This document shows positions 53,817 to 62,624 of a stretch of 64,000 bases of DNA, piece after piece (position 1 is the first letter of the stretch; each line of letters starts with the position of its first letter). A program made the position numbers and the translations under genes. The notes beneath the pieces were generated by a model. The model was not told the origin of the DNA, searched no databases, and saw only the letters and a program-made list of their open reading frames with translations. The DNA lies in assembly GCF_000196795.1 (NCBI RefSeq), contig NC_014259.1:1922001-1986000 (forward strand). Reading direction: 5' to 3'. Source of the DNA: Acinetobacter oleivorans DR1 (lineage in GTDB: Bacteria; Pseudomonadota; Gammaproteobacteria; Pseudomonadales; Moraxellaceae).

Positions 53817-53964
53817 TTGACAGACTGCTCATGAACTTTCACATCAGAGTTATTCCATCTGAGGAATAGCCTTGTGTGGTGAAACACTCGTTCCCTCCCG
53901 TAGCGGTAGGACGGGAGAGGGACACCTTCGGGTGTGCTAGTTTAAGTTCATGCTAGTCTGTCAA
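53817..53964. ncRNA. candidate structured RNA or dispersed repeat element
   Basis: A 148-bp element closed by an imperfect inverted repeat of about 20 bp (TTGACAGACT..CATGAACTT with AAGTTCATG..AGTCTGTCAA). Inside are GTTATTCC / GGAATAGC, a GC-rich TCCCTCCCGT / ACGGGAGAGGGA stem, and ACACC-TTCG-GGTGT with a UUCG tetraloop. This is a multi-branched fold, clearly GC-richer than the flanks. Transcribed strand is unknown. It could be a small RNA or a non-autonomous repeated element; no named family is assigned. Confidence 0.4.
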
Positions 53965-54144
53965 CCCTCTTCCGTTCTGCCACCATAATTTTATGCTCTG
54001 GCAGAACTCCCAATAAAAAGGAGTTGGCTTTGCATATTCATTATTTCTTGGCAGCCTTTGCCAAAGTCTATATCGACACCACTTAAATTTTTTAAAGGTT
54101 TGATCGCCAATAGGCTTTTCAGGCTTTAATTCGTCACGACCCAA
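53953..54144 (-). CDS. hypothetical 63-aa Trp/Lys/Arg-rich ORF
   Basis: Minus-strand ORF from a TTG without a good ribosome site. The composition is unusual: FKKFKWCRYRLWQRLP, then PTPFYWEFCQSIKLWW and NGRGLTD. The non-random aromatic and basic residues suggest real protein coding, possibly the tail of a longer lost gene. Its stop codon lies inside the right arm of the structured element at 53817-53964. A 9-bp inverted repeat GTTCTGCCA / TGGCAGAAC lies within it (53974-54007). Confidence 0.35.
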   Translation of the reverse strand: MGRDELKPEKPIGDQTFKKFKWCRYRLWQRLPRNNEYAKPTPFYWEFCQSIKLWWQNGRGLTD

Positions 54145-54286
54145 AAAACTTAATCAACAATAAAACTTGAGATGTGCCAAGCACAGTCTTTATGGACTTT
54201 GCTATGCCTTTTTTTCTCCCAAAAAACGGCAGCGGTTTTTTATATCTCATTTATATACAACAATAATTTTTTATAACGGTAAAAAT

Positions 54287-54844
54287 ATGCCACATTCAGA
54301 TCTCCCATTTCGTGCTTTAAGCGTACTACACACTTCCCGCCATCTTTTCAATAAATACGGCTTTCACAATGTCGGGGTAGACCGAATTGTTGAGTCGGCA
54401 AAAATCCCAAAAGCGACTTTTTATAACTATTTTCACTCAAAAGAACGTCTAATTGAAATGAGTCTGACTTTTCAAAAAGATGGACTTAAACATGAAGTCA
54501 TTTCAATTATCCATACTCAAAAAGAATTAACCTTAGTTGTAAAACTCCGCAAGATTTACTTTTTACATGCAGATTTAGAAGGGCTTTATCATTTGCCGTT
54601 TAAAGCTATTTTTGAAATTGCGAAAACACACCCAAAGGCCTATCAGACTGTAGTTGACTATCGAAACTGGTTTATTAATGAAATCTATAAATTGCTTTTA
54701 ACAACCAACCCAAATGCTTTAAAACAAGATGCACACATGTTTTTGTTTGTGATTGATGGAGCAATGGTTCAGCTTTTAGATCCGAGTAAACCTGATGAAA
54801 GGGAAAGATTGTTAGATTATTTTTTGGTAAGTTTTTCTCTTTAA
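54287..54844 (+). CDS. TetR-family transcriptional regulator
   Basis: 185 residues from the ATG at 54287; the upstream open frame looks non-coding. Helix-turn-helix: VLHTSRHLFNKYGFHNVGVDRIVESAKIPKATFYNYFHSKERLI. The C-terminal domain (GAMVQLLDPSKPDERERLLDYFL) is the kind seen in AcrR-like proteins. It converges on the PepSY gene over a shared terminator. Its targets are not evident from context; the iron/metal uptake genes are candidates. Confidence 0.83.
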   Translation: MPHSDLPFRALSVLHTSRHLFNKYGFHNVGVDRIVESAKIPKATFYNYFHSKERLIEMSLTFQKDGLKHEVISIIHTQKELTLVVKLRKIYFLHADLEGLYHLPFKAIFEIAKTHPKAYQTVVDYRNWFINEIYKLLLTTNPNALKQDAHMFLFVIDGAMVQLLDPSKPDERERLLDYFLVSFSL

Positions 54845-54864
54845 TTTGCAATTTTTGTTAAAAA

Positions 54865-54896
54865 AAGGAGTTAAACTAGTTTGAGCTTAACTCCTT
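54865..54896. terminator. bidirectional terminator
   Basis: AAGGAGTTAA / TTAACTCCTT perfect stem with a 12-nt loop between the convergent TetR and PepSY genes, A/T-rich on both sides. Confidence 0.75.
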
Positions 54897-54910
54897 ATTA
54901 GAATGAAAAA

Positions 54911-56254
54911 CTATAGTTTAGAAGGAATGTATTTACGCAAAGCAAAGATAAATAGCGTAAATAAAATACTGAAACCAAAAACAGGTAAGCTTAGCCCTAA
55001 TACGAGACCCACCAATATTAATCCTATTTTTTGTGAGTTAGTTGCACGGTTCCAAACTAATAGGCTTTGCCCAACAAAGTGGCTCGTCATGAGTTTTAAA
55101 TTCGAGTTTTTAAACGCAGCCCTATATGCATAAACAATCATAATGCACAGCACGAAAGCATAAAGTGCTAGTACCAATTGATTTATCCAGCCAAATAAAA
55201 CACCAATATGCGCATCAACTCCCCAACGAGTGAGCTTTGCCACCAGTGAATAGTCTTTAAACGCAAGTTGGTCGATGACTTTATGTTGTTCCATATCAAT
55301 TGCGATACTGTCTGCTTGAGTTGGCCATTTGCGCTGAATCTCGGCTATCGTCCAAGCTTGATTTCCACTGGTTGGTGGCTTGATTTGTATTTGTGCTGCA
55401 TCAATACCATGTGCTCTGGCTATTGAAAGAGCGCTATCGTATTCATTTGAAATAATATTTAAATTCAGGTTTTCACTATGTGGCATTTCGTGATGCTCAT
55501 GGTGCATCACTGTAGGTAAATTATCTTCTTGAAGCGAAGTTGCCAATGTTGGGGTTTGCCAGTTAAGCCATTGACGAGCAACTCGAATATTATCTCCGGC
55601 CCATTCGGACCATGTAAGACCCGTAATGGCGATTATTAATAAGAGAGGGAATAACGCTAAACCCAACGTGCTATGCCATTTTAGTAATCTATTTTTTTGT
55701 GTTTGTCTGATTTTAAGATTTTGACGGCGTTTCCACCAATTATATAGTCCAGTTAAAGTCAAAATGGCTAACCAGCTTGCTGCCAGTTCACTATAAAAGC
55801 GACCCCATTTTCCTAGTAATAAATTGCTATGTAGTTGGTCGAGTGTAGTCCGAAATGGCAGAACCCCACTGGTACCATAAACTGCTAGATGACCTTTGGC
55901 TTGAAGCGTAAAAGGATCAATAAAAACGGCTTCACTCGTAAAATCATGTATAGGATCTGAGAAAATTACACGAGTTGTTTGGTCAGCACTTGGAGCTGGT
56001 CTAACTTCAATCACCTGTGCAGACTTAGGCATTACTTGCTTTGCAGCTTCAATTTGCTGGCTCAGCTTATGTGGCGGTTGCTTCAGTGGCTCAACATATA
56101 GAACATCTTTATAAATTGCTTGCTCTATTTGAGGCGTAATTGCATAGAGTAAACCAGTGATTGCTGCGAACAAGATAAATGGCGCAATAAAAATACCAGC
56201 ATAAATATGAATTAAACGGTAAAGACTACGCCAGAAGGATGATTGGGTCAGCAT
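54911..56254 (-). CDS. PepSY-associated transmembrane protein (PiuB-like)
   Basis: 447 residues, four main membrane helices: FIAPFILFAAITGLLYAI near the N-terminus, LAILTLTGLYNWW, LGLALFPLLLIIAITGLTW, and two near the C-terminus (ALYAFVLCIMIVYAY; IGLILVGLVLGLSL). The HSTLGL and HIYAG segments hold conserved His residues thought to bind haem in PepSY_TM ferric-reductase-like proteins. A periplasmic loop has a His cluster (MHHEHHEMPH). The family usually accompanies siderophore uptake and reduces or processes ferric chelates. It is divergent from the metal ABC importer. Confidence 0.87.
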   Translation of the reverse strand: MLTQSSFWRSLYRLIHIYAGIFIAPFILFAAITGLLYAITPQIEQAIYKDVLYVEPLKQPPHKLSQQIEAAKQVMPKSAQVIEVRPAPSADQTTRVIFSDPIHDFTSEAVFIDPFTLQAKGHLAVYGTSGVLPFRTTLDQLHSNLLLGKWGRFYSELAASWLAILTLTGLYNWWKRRQNLKIRQTQKNRLLKWHSTLGLALFPLLLIIAITGLTWSEWAGDNIRVARQWLNWQTPTLATSLQEDNLPTVMHHEHHEMPHSENLNLNIISNEYDSALSIARAHGIDAAQIQIKPPTSGNQAWTIAEIQRKWPTQADSIAIDMEQHKVIDQLAFKDYSLVAKLTRWGVDAHIGVLFGWINQLVLALYAFVLCIMIVYAYRAAFKNSNLKLMTSHFVGQSLLVWNRATNSQKIGLILVGLVLGLSLPVFGFSILFTLFIFALRKYIPSKL

Positions 56255-56577
56255 CAGAAGAGAATGTTTGTCAGGTGTTGGGCGGATTATAACGACTTAT
56301 TTATCTTGATGCTGATTGAGCTGTAACCAGTATTAAATTATTTGATTAGCCACCTTGTAAACTTTTTGGCCTAATAATTAAATAGTTTTTATTACTTGGT
56401 AAATTTGGCGTTTTTTTTGCTTACTCTTTAATATCTTAGCTATTTCATTTAATTTGACCGCTGTATTAACCATGATTCAAACCGTCTTGCTCTCTTATGG
56501 TGTCTTTTTCATATGAAAAATGCACCAAATAGACACGTCTTTTTATTTTGCACTGTATTTGTGCGTTGGATGCTGTA
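56255..56577. promoter_or_regulatory. divergent promoter region, PepSY and ABC importer
   Basis: About 320 bp. I looked for a cobalamin riboswitch and a clear Fur box and saw neither. It is AT-rich, and no small ORF with a ribosome site was found. Confidence 0.4.
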
Positions 56578-57597
56578 ATGAAGTCATTGGTTTCAATACT
56601 CACTTTACTCATTCTATGTGGATGCTCTTCATCTGAACAAAGTAGAAAAACTAAAGAAAACTTGGTAGCCCATTCGATATGTGTTTTTGATAGTACAAAT
56701 ACAAAAGTTTGTGTAGCCAAACCAGCCCAAAGAATAGTTTCTCTATTTGAGTCGGGTCTAGATGGCTTATATATGCTAGGGCAAGGTCACAAAGTGATTG
56801 GTATACCAGCCGAAGTATACATCCAGCCTTTATTATTTAATGCCTATTCAAAAATAGATAAGCGTATTGCTAATAAACAGCTTGCGACGCCATCACAAGG
56901 GGCAAATGCAACCAATATTGAAAGTCTCGTATTGTTAAAACCTGATCTTGTGATTTTGGGGAGCGGGCAAACCCAAACGATTGAACTGTTACGGCAGTTT
57001 GGCATTGCTGTATATGTGATGGAGTCAGGTACTTACCAGCAAGTAAAAGAAGAGCTATCAGAAATTGCCATTTTGAGCGGTGCACAAAAGCGTGCTCAAG
57101 AAATTTTAAATTTCTCTGATGAAATTGTGGCGGAGGTCGCAGCCAAAACTGCACGTCAGCCAAATAAGCAATCGATTTACTATGCGTGGTCAGGAGGACG
57201 TATTTTTTCTACCTCTGGACGTCAGTCGATTACCAATGACTTTATTGAGCTGGCAGGTGCTTACAACATTGTTCAGACCGATGCTAACCAGCCCAATGTA
57301 AATCCCGAGACCCTCATTGAATGGAACCCTGACAATATTGTGCTTTGGAATACCAACCCAAAACTGATTTATGAACGAAAAGAATTACAAGGTTTAAGCG
57401 CTGTACAAAACCGTAAGGTTTTTAATTTAAGCCCTGCATTTATATATAACCCCCATACCATCAAAATCATTATTACGGCGATTTATTTGAATCATAGTAT
57501 TTATCCGGAACAGTCTGATTTATCAGTAAGTGCTTTACAACAGCGTATTTTAACCAAGTTGTATGGTGGGCACCTTGCCAAAGCGTTGGTGCAATGA
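56578..57597 (+). CDS. ABC importer substrate-binding lipoprotein, iron/cobalamin type
   Basis: 339 residues from the ATG at 56578. Lipoprotein signal peptide ending in the lipobox LCGC (about residues 13-16). Class III periplasmic binding domain: RIVSLFESGLDGLYMLGQGHKVIGIP, then ESLVLLKPDLVILGSG and LIEWNPDNIVLWN. This family binds ferric siderophores, haem or cobalamin. Two Cys lie shortly after the lipidation site. It overlaps the permease gene by 4 bp. Confidence 0.88.
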   Translation: MKSLVSILTLLILCGCSSSEQSRKTKENLVAHSICVFDSTNTKVCVAKPAQRIVSLFESGLDGLYMLGQGHKVIGIPAEVYIQPLLFNAYSKIDKRIANKQLATPSQGANATNIESLVLLKPDLVILGSGQTQTIELLRQFGIAVYVMESGTYQQVKEELSEIAILSGAQKRAQEILNFSDEIVAEVAAKTARQPNKQSIYYAWSGGRIFSTSGRQSITNDFIELAGAYNIVQTDANQPNVNPETLIEWNPDNIVLWNTNPKLIYERKELQGLSAVQNRKVFNLSPAFIYNPHTIKIIITAIYLNHSIYPEQSDLSVSALQQRILTKLYGGHLAKALVQ

Positions 57598-58610
57598 ATA
57601 TGCAAAAGCTGAAATATTATTGGTTTTACCCGTTACCGTTCGTGATGATTTTTATCTCGTTGCTCATAGGGCCAACGCAGACATTGAGTGCATGGGATTA
57701 TTTGCGGTGGGGTGTGCAAGCGGTGTTTGGTACACCATATTTTGATGCTGAGCAATTTAGACTGATGCAAAACATTCTCGTAAATGTCAGATTACCCAGA
57801 ATTCTACTGACCTTTATGGTGGGTGCTGCGTTAGCAACTGCGGGAAATGGTTTACAGGCATTGTTTCGTAATCCTTTAGTTGACTCATATGTACTCGGTA
57901 TTTCATCTGGTGCGGCGTTTGGTGCAGCTTTAGCACTTTCTTTAAGTTGGCTTTCGCCAAATCTATCAGCCTTTATTTTTGGTGTTTGTGCTGTTGCCTT
58001 AACGTATTTATTTGCGCATCAAAAACATGAAAGCCAGACGTCGTTAGTGATGGTCATTTTATCGGGCATGATTGTTTCGGGACTGTTTTTGGCAGGACTT
58101 ACAGTCATTCAATACTTAAGTGATCCATTTAAATTACAAGCCATTGTGCAATGGACCATGGGTAACTTACATCAGGCGTCTTGGCAAAAAGTTCAATACG
58201 CCGTGCTACCGATTTGTATTGGTCTTGCTGGATTATTTGCAATGCGTTGGCGCTTAAACTTAATGGCACTCGGTGCTGAAGAAGCGCAGGCGGTTGGTGT
58301 TAACCCAAGGTGGGAACAGCTTCTTTTAATTGCTCTGGTGACTGTATGTACGTCAACTTCTGTGGCAGCGGCGGGAATTATTAGTTTATATGGGCTATTT
58401 ATGCCGCATATTGTGAGAATGTTGGTTGGGCCAGATCACCGCTACAGTATTCCTGCCAATATGGTGTTGGGCGGCAGTTTTCTACTGTTGATTGATAACT
58501 TTTCGCGGGTTTTACTGACGTTTGAAATACCGATTGGTATTTTTACCATGCTACTTGGTGCGCCATTTTTCTTATTATTAATGAAAACACAGAGGACTCA
58601 TTGGGCATGA
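57594..58610 (+). CDS. FecCD-family ABC permease
   Basis: 338 residues with nine or ten membrane helices. VRLPRILLTFMVGAALATAGNGLQALFRNPLVDSYVLGISSGAAFG is split across helices 2-3 as the family signature. The ATPase-coupling region is GAEEAQAVGVNP, and GIISLYGLFMPHIVRMLVGPDHR follows. It transports iron-siderophore or cobalamin type chelates across the inner membrane. It starts inside the lipoprotein gene's stop and overlaps the ATPase start. Confidence 0.92.
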   Translation: MNMQKLKYYWFYPLPFVMIFISLLIGPTQTLSAWDYLRWGVQAVFGTPYFDAEQFRLMQNILVNVRLPRILLTFMVGAALATAGNGLQALFRNPLVDSYVLGISSGAAFGAALALSLSWLSPNLSAFIFGVCAVALTYLFAHQKHESQTSLVMVILSGMIVSGLFLAGLTVIQYLSDPFKLQAIVQWTMGNLHQASWQKVQYAVLPICIGLAGLFAMRWRLNLMALGAEEAQAVGVNPRWEQLLLIALVTVCTSTSVAAAGIISLYGLFMPHIVRMLVGPDHRYSIPANMVLGGSFLLLIDNFSRVLLTFEIPIGIFTMLLGAPFFLLLMKTQRTHWA

Positions 58611-59371
58611 TTCAAATTGATCAGTTAAATTATGCCTATGGGCACAAACAGGTCCTTAAAAATATTCATCTGGAGTTTCCTGAAAATCAGTTTTCAGTGA
58701 TTTTAGGGCGTAATGGTTGCGGAAAATCGACACTTTTTAAATTGATGGCGGGCCTAGAACCTGTAAAAGATGGCTTGATTCGTTACTCTGGAAAACCACT
58801 ATCAGACTTTAAAGGCAAAGATCGGGCAGACTTACTCGGCTTTTTACCGCAGTTTCATAAAACCGTATTTCCATTTTTAGTTAAAGATGTGGTGATTACG
58901 GGACGTGCTGCTTTTAGCCGATATAGACCTTCAAAATCAGACTGGGAACGTGTAGACCAAGCTTTGCTTGATTTAGACATCGAGCATTTGCGTGACCGTC
59001 CTTATACAGAACTATCGGGAGGTGAAAGGCAATTGGTTATGATCGCCCGCATTCTAGTACAAGCCCCAAAAGTTATTTTGCTCGATGAACCAACCAATCA
59101 TCTCGATGTTTATTACCAGTCTTATTTAATGAAAAAATTGCGTCAGTTGTCGCGGCAAAATTTTACGGTGATTGCAATTATGCATGATCCCAACTTGGCT
59201 TTTTTATTTGCAGATCATTTGTTTTTTATGCGCCAACACGAAGTCGTTAAGCCTGAGTCAAAAACACGAATAACCGATCCGAAGTTTTTAAAAAGTGTCT
59301 ATGATGTTGAGTTCCATGAAGCCATGATTCAAGACAAAACCATTGTTATCCCTGATCATTCTTGGCTATAA
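58607..59371 (+). CDS. ABC importer ATPase, iron/cobalamin type
   Basis: 254 residues from the ATG at 58607 with GAGGA upstream. Walker A GRNGCGKSTLF, signature LSGGERQLVMIARIL, Walker B VILLDEPTNHLD and switch His in AIMHDPN. This is the FepC/BtuD group. Its start overlaps the permease stop as ATGA, completing a full importer with the two genes before it. Confidence 0.93.
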   Translation: MIQIDQLNYAYGHKQVLKNIHLEFPENQFSVILGRNGCGKSTLFKLMAGLEPVKDGLIRYSGKPLSDFKGKDRADLLGFLPQFHKTVFPFLVKDVVITGRAAFSRYRPSKSDWERVDQALLDLDIEHLRDRPYTELSGGERQLVMIARILVQAPKVILLDEPTNHLDVYYQSYLMKKLRQLSRQNFTVIAIMHDPNLAFLFADHLFFMRQHEVVKPESKTRITDPKFLKSVYDVEFHEAMIQDKTIVIPDHSWL

Positions 59372-59373
59372 AT

Positions 59374-59862
59374 ATGACTTTTCACTATCATCTAGCAGAC
59401 AAATCAGACTATGCATCTGCGGTAGAGTTTGCACTTTATACAAGACATTTATTATTTCCAGAAATCTATCATGGGCAAGTTCCCAAAGATTTAAAAAATT
59501 TTGGACAATATTATGTTAATGATCCATTAGGTTGCTTTATTACGGTAAAAGATAAAAACCGTATTATTGGCACTATTGCATATCGGGCATATGACCATCG
59601 TTTTGATTTAAATTTGCCATCTAAGACAGTGGAAGTGGTTAAGTTGTTTGTATTGCCTGAATACCGCCGCAATGGCATCGCAACCATGCTATGTAAAATG
59701 TTGTTTAGCCATGCACAGAAGAATGAAATTACGACTTTGTATTTGCATACCCATCCATTTTTACCTGCGGCTGAAGAGTTTTGGCGTCTACAAGGTTTTG
59801 ATGTTATTAAAAGAGAATGGATCGAGACCTATGACACCATTCACATGAGTAAATCTTTATAG
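59374..59862 (+). CDS. GNAT-family N-acetyltransferase
   Basis: 162 residues from the ATG at 59374, two bases after the ATPase stop, so it is translated from the same transcript. GNAT motif A is VVKLFVLPEYRRNGIATMLCKMLF with the acetyl-CoA loop RRNGIA; GCFITVKDKNRIIGTIAYR is the preceding strand pair. The substrate is unknown. Being the last gene of a metal-chelate importer operon, it might modify the imported ligand. Its end overlaps the convergent AraC gene by 6 bp. Confidence 0.88.
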   Translation: MTFHYHLADKSDYASAVEFALYTRHLLFPEIYHGQVPKDLKNFGQYYVNDPLGCFITVKDKNRIIGTIAYRAYDHRFDLNLPSKTVEVVKLFVLPEYRRNGIATMLCKMLFSHAQKNEITTLYLHTHPFLPAAEEFWRLQGFDVIKREWIETYDTIHMSKSL

Positions 59863-60645
59863 CGCTTTATCATGCGTATGAAATCTTTTTTGAAAATGGG
59901 TAGGCGGATAACCCATAATTTTACTGAACATTGCTGTAAAAGCTGCCGAGTGTTCATAGCCCAAACTAAAAGCAATTTCCGTAATTGAGATATTTTCTTT
60001 TAGGGCATTTAAAGCATAGATGATGCAGACCCGATTACGCCAAGCCTGAAAGGACATGCCAGTTTCTGACTTAAACCAGCGGTGAAAAGTCCGCTCACTT
60101 TTATTGTGGTCATGTGCCCAATTTTTAGGACTGCTATGAATATCGGGATGCTGCATAAACTCAGCGCATTGTTGAGATAGTAATGTGTTGTGAGGCAATG
60201 GAATAAACAGAGGTAGGGCTGGTGCAGCTTCTAACTCATATAACAACAAATCGATAAGAGCGCCGTCACGGCCTGCATGTTGGTAGTCAACAGGTAGCTG
60301 ATTTGCCTGAATGAGCAGTTGATGTAACAAAGGCGAGACTTGTATAACCTCGCAATAGTTTGCTTGTCTTGGTGCAGTATTCGCTTCTATATACAAACTA
60401 TAAGTACTGACTTTAGATAGCCATACCCGATGTGGTTTGCCTGCGGGTATCCATACACCGCTGTACGGTAACACGAGCCATTGTCCATCTTCAGTTTCAA
60501 CTTTCATGAGTCCTTCGGGTGCATATAAGAACTGAGCACGGCGATGGCTATGCGTATCTAACAAAGTATCAGCAGGATAATCTGATCCTAACGCTAGAAC
60601 CGCTTGCGGTAGATGGTCTACATCATTAATTGGAATATTACGCAT
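59857..60645 (-). CDS. AraC-family regulator with cupin sensor
   Basis: 262 residues. The N-terminal cupin sensor (DTHSHRRAQFLYAPEGLMKV; GVWIPAGKPHRVWL) is the type found in NimR-like regulators. The C-terminal AraC helix-turn-helix is KSERTFHRWFKSETGMSFQAWRNRV, then SITEIAFSLGYEHSAAFTAMFSKIMGYPP. It is divergent from the TSUP permease gene and is its likely regulator, with the pair resembling regulator-exporter pairs elsewhere. Confidence 0.87.
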   Translation of the reverse strand: MRNIPINDVDHLPQAVLALGSDYPADTLLDTHSHRRAQFLYAPEGLMKVETEDGQWLVLPYSGVWIPAGKPHRVWLSKVSTYSLYIEANTAPRQANYCEVIQVSPLLHQLLIQANQLPVDYQHAGRDGALIDLLLYELEAAPALPLFIPLPHNTLLSQQCAEFMQHPDIHSSPKNWAHDHNKSERTFHRWFKSETGMSFQAWRNRVCIIYALNALKENISITEIAFSLGYEHSAAFTAMFSKIMGYPPTHFQKRFHTHDKAL

Positions 60646-60737
60646 ATATTTTTGGCTGAAAAAAATAAAAATATGGCTTTTCTACGTTAGTTTGCCATGG
60701 AGCTATTTTATATCATGCCTCTATAAACGTGAGGAAG

Positions 60738-61547
60738 ATGATGATGCTATATGAGCTATTTTTATTTGGACTACTTTCAGGAGTCACCACTTGGTTATTT
60801 GGTTTTGGCGGCGGTTTTGTTGCTGTGCCTTTGCTTTATACAGTCATTATTCAAAAGTGGGGCAATGAAAGCAGTGTCGGCATAAATGCCATGCAAATTG
60901 CAGTTGCCACCTCGGCATTTGTAATGTTGTGCTCGGCAAGTTTTGCAACTTTTCGACACTATCGGTCCGGACAGATTGATTGGCAAAAAATCCGCTTTTT
61001 ATGGAGTGGTATCGCATTTGGTGGAGTTGTCGGTGCGGTCATGGCCTCATTGTTTAATGGAAACTGGCTTCGCTGGATATTTATGGGTTATGTTTTCATA
61101 ACCATTCTAGATTGTTATTACCGAGATGGGTTTATGGTGACCTCAAGGCAAAAGCAAAACTATAGTGAAAACAGCGAACTTATTAAAGGCGGAATTATTG
61201 GTTGGGTTGCAGCACTTTTAGGTGTGGGTGGCAGTGTAATGACGGTTCCTTTATTACGGCGGCGGGGTAGTTCTATGGCAGAGGCCGCGGCTATCGCAAA
61301 CATTCTCACGCTGCCTTTGTCTTTAACTGCAACACTGACCTATTGTGTATTGTCACTTTGGCAATCTACACCCAACGGATTTATCGGTCTAATCTGGTTT
61401 GAAGCTGCTTTATTCTTGGTTGCTGGAACATGGATCGGACTATATTTTTCAGAAAAATTTATTTCAAAACTACCTGATTTATGGCGTGCAAAGTTGTATC
61501 CATTACTTTTAATAATAGTTTTACTCGTAATGCTTTTTGTAAATTAA
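60738..61547 (+). CDS. TSUP-family anion permease (TauE/SafE)
   Basis: About 269 residues; three ATGs in a row (60738, 60741, 60744) follow GAGGA, and the second or third has the best spacing. Seven or eight membrane helices. The duplicated TSUP motifs are present: FLFGLLSGVTTWLFGFGGGFVAVPLL near the N-terminus in two overlapping parts, and IGWVAALLGVGGSVMTVPLL in the second half. It moves sulfite, sulfonates or other small organosulfur or carboxylate anions. Substrate unknown. It is divergent from the AraC regulator. Confidence 0.87.
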   Translation: MMMLYELFLFGLLSGVTTWLFGFGGGFVAVPLLYTVIIQKWGNESSVGINAMQIAVATSAFVMLCSASFATFRHYRSGQIDWQKIRFLWSGIAFGGVVGAVMASLFNGNWLRWIFMGYVFITILDCYYRDGFMVTSRQKQNYSENSELIKGGIIGWVAALLGVGGSVMTVPLLRRRGSSMAEAAAIANILTLPLSLTATLTYCVLSLWQSTPNGFIGLIWFEAALFLVAGTWIGLYFSEKFISKLPDLWRAKLYPLLLIIVLLVMLFVN

Positions 61548-61668
61548 TTTTTTATTTCAATTACTTGAAGAATAATCTCTCTTAAAAATCGAATCTTAAA
61601 ATGCTCTAAAATTGTAAATTTTATGTTTTAAATAGCTTTGGAAAAAGTTTAAAAATTAGACTTGCAAT

Positions 61669-61693
61669 ATATAGTGGCTTTATGCCACTATAT
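61669..61693. promoter_or_regulatory. perfect inverted repeat upstream of prs-nadV, candidate operator
   Basis: ATATAGTGGC-TTTAT-GCCACTATAT, a perfect 10-bp repeat 35 bp before the prs start. It has no T run and lies where a repressor would sit. NrtR, the Nudix-type regulator of NAD salvage genes, is a candidate binder (inference). Confidence 0.55.
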
Positions 61694-61728
61694 GTTCATC
61701 GAAGGTCATCAGACAAAAAGAGGATGAT

Positions 61729-62613
61729 ATGGCTATCCAGCTTTTAGATGCGGCAAGAAATGAAATTCCAGTGAAATTCACGCAGTTTTCTGGTGGAGAG
61801 CGTCATGTTCAAATTGATGAGACAACGTTGGGTTCACTATCTGGTAAGGTATTGGTCCGCGCCAAAATGACCTCAAGTCACGATGTGATGGACTATTTGT
61901 TACTTGAAAATATATTGCTGACTCAAGGCTTAACCGTTGACCTAGAAATTCCATATTTTCCATACGCACGTCAGGACCGTATTTGTGCAGTAGGCCAAGC
62001 ATTTTCACTTGATGTGATGACGAAGCTACTTAATATCAATGCGGATAAGAAAGCAGGCAAACAAGGCAAGGTGACTGTTTGGGATTGCCATAGTGAAGTC
62101 ACTACAGCCTTACTCGCTGCAAATACTTCTTTTAGAGAAGTTGTGAATGTTAGTTCAGTCGACATCATCGCAAAGAGTGAAGCACTGAGCACATTGTTAA
62201 AAGATGAAAAAACAGTACTGATTTGCCCAGACAAAGGGGCGAAAGCACGTACACAAATGGTTGCAGACGCTTTTAATCTTGAGCGTAAACAACCAATCAC
62301 TATTGTTCAGTGTGATAAAAAACGTGACCCAGTGACTGGCAAAATTTTAGGTACGCATGTACATGCGACTGATTTATCAGGTCTAACAGCGGTCATTACC
62401 GATGACATTTGTGATGGCGGTGCAACCTTTATTGGTATTGCCAAAGAACTTCGTCGTCTCAATTGCACTAAGGTCGTTCTATATGTGACCCACGGTATTT
62501 TCAGTAAAGGAATAGAGGTTTTTGATGGATTGCTTGACCAGCTATTTACCTCGGACAGCTTTCCACAACAACCATCAGACAAAATTTCAGTAATTGCTTT
62601 TGCAGCAAAATAA
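61729..62613 (+). CDS. prs: ribose-phosphate pyrophosphokinase (NAD salvage-linked)
   Basis: 294 residues, shorter than the housekeeping PRPP synthetase (about 315) and with a divergent N-terminus (IQLLDAARNEIPVKFTQFSGGE). ATP/ribose-phosphate motifs are present: IPYFPYARQDRICAVGQAFSLD and the PRPP loop AVITDDICDGGATFIGIA. It is paired with nadV 11 bp downstream, as in Acinetobacter and in phage NAD salvage cassettes, so its PRPP likely feeds nicotinamide phosphoribosyl transfer. Confidence 0.9.
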   Translation: MAIQLLDAARNEIPVKFTQFSGGERHVQIDETTLGSLSGKVLVRAKMTSSHDVMDYLLLENILLTQGLTVDLEIPYFPYARQDRICAVGQAFSLDVMTKLLNINADKKAGKQGKVTVWDCHSEVTTALLAANTSFREVVNVSSVDIIAKSEALSTLLKDEKTVLICPDKGAKARTQMVADAFNLERKQPITIVQCDKKRDPVTGKILGTHVHATDLSGLTAVITDDICDGGATFIGIAKELRRLNCTKVVLYVTHGIFSKGIEVFDGLLDQLFTSDSFPQQPSDKISVIAFAAK

Positions 62614-62624
62614 AGAGAATAAAG

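Noticed and set aside
56255..56577. Cobalamin riboswitch or Fur box in the PepSY/ABC promoter
   Set aside because: No B12-box-like sequence and no convincing 19-bp Fur palindrome could be read; only AT-rich fragments were seen.
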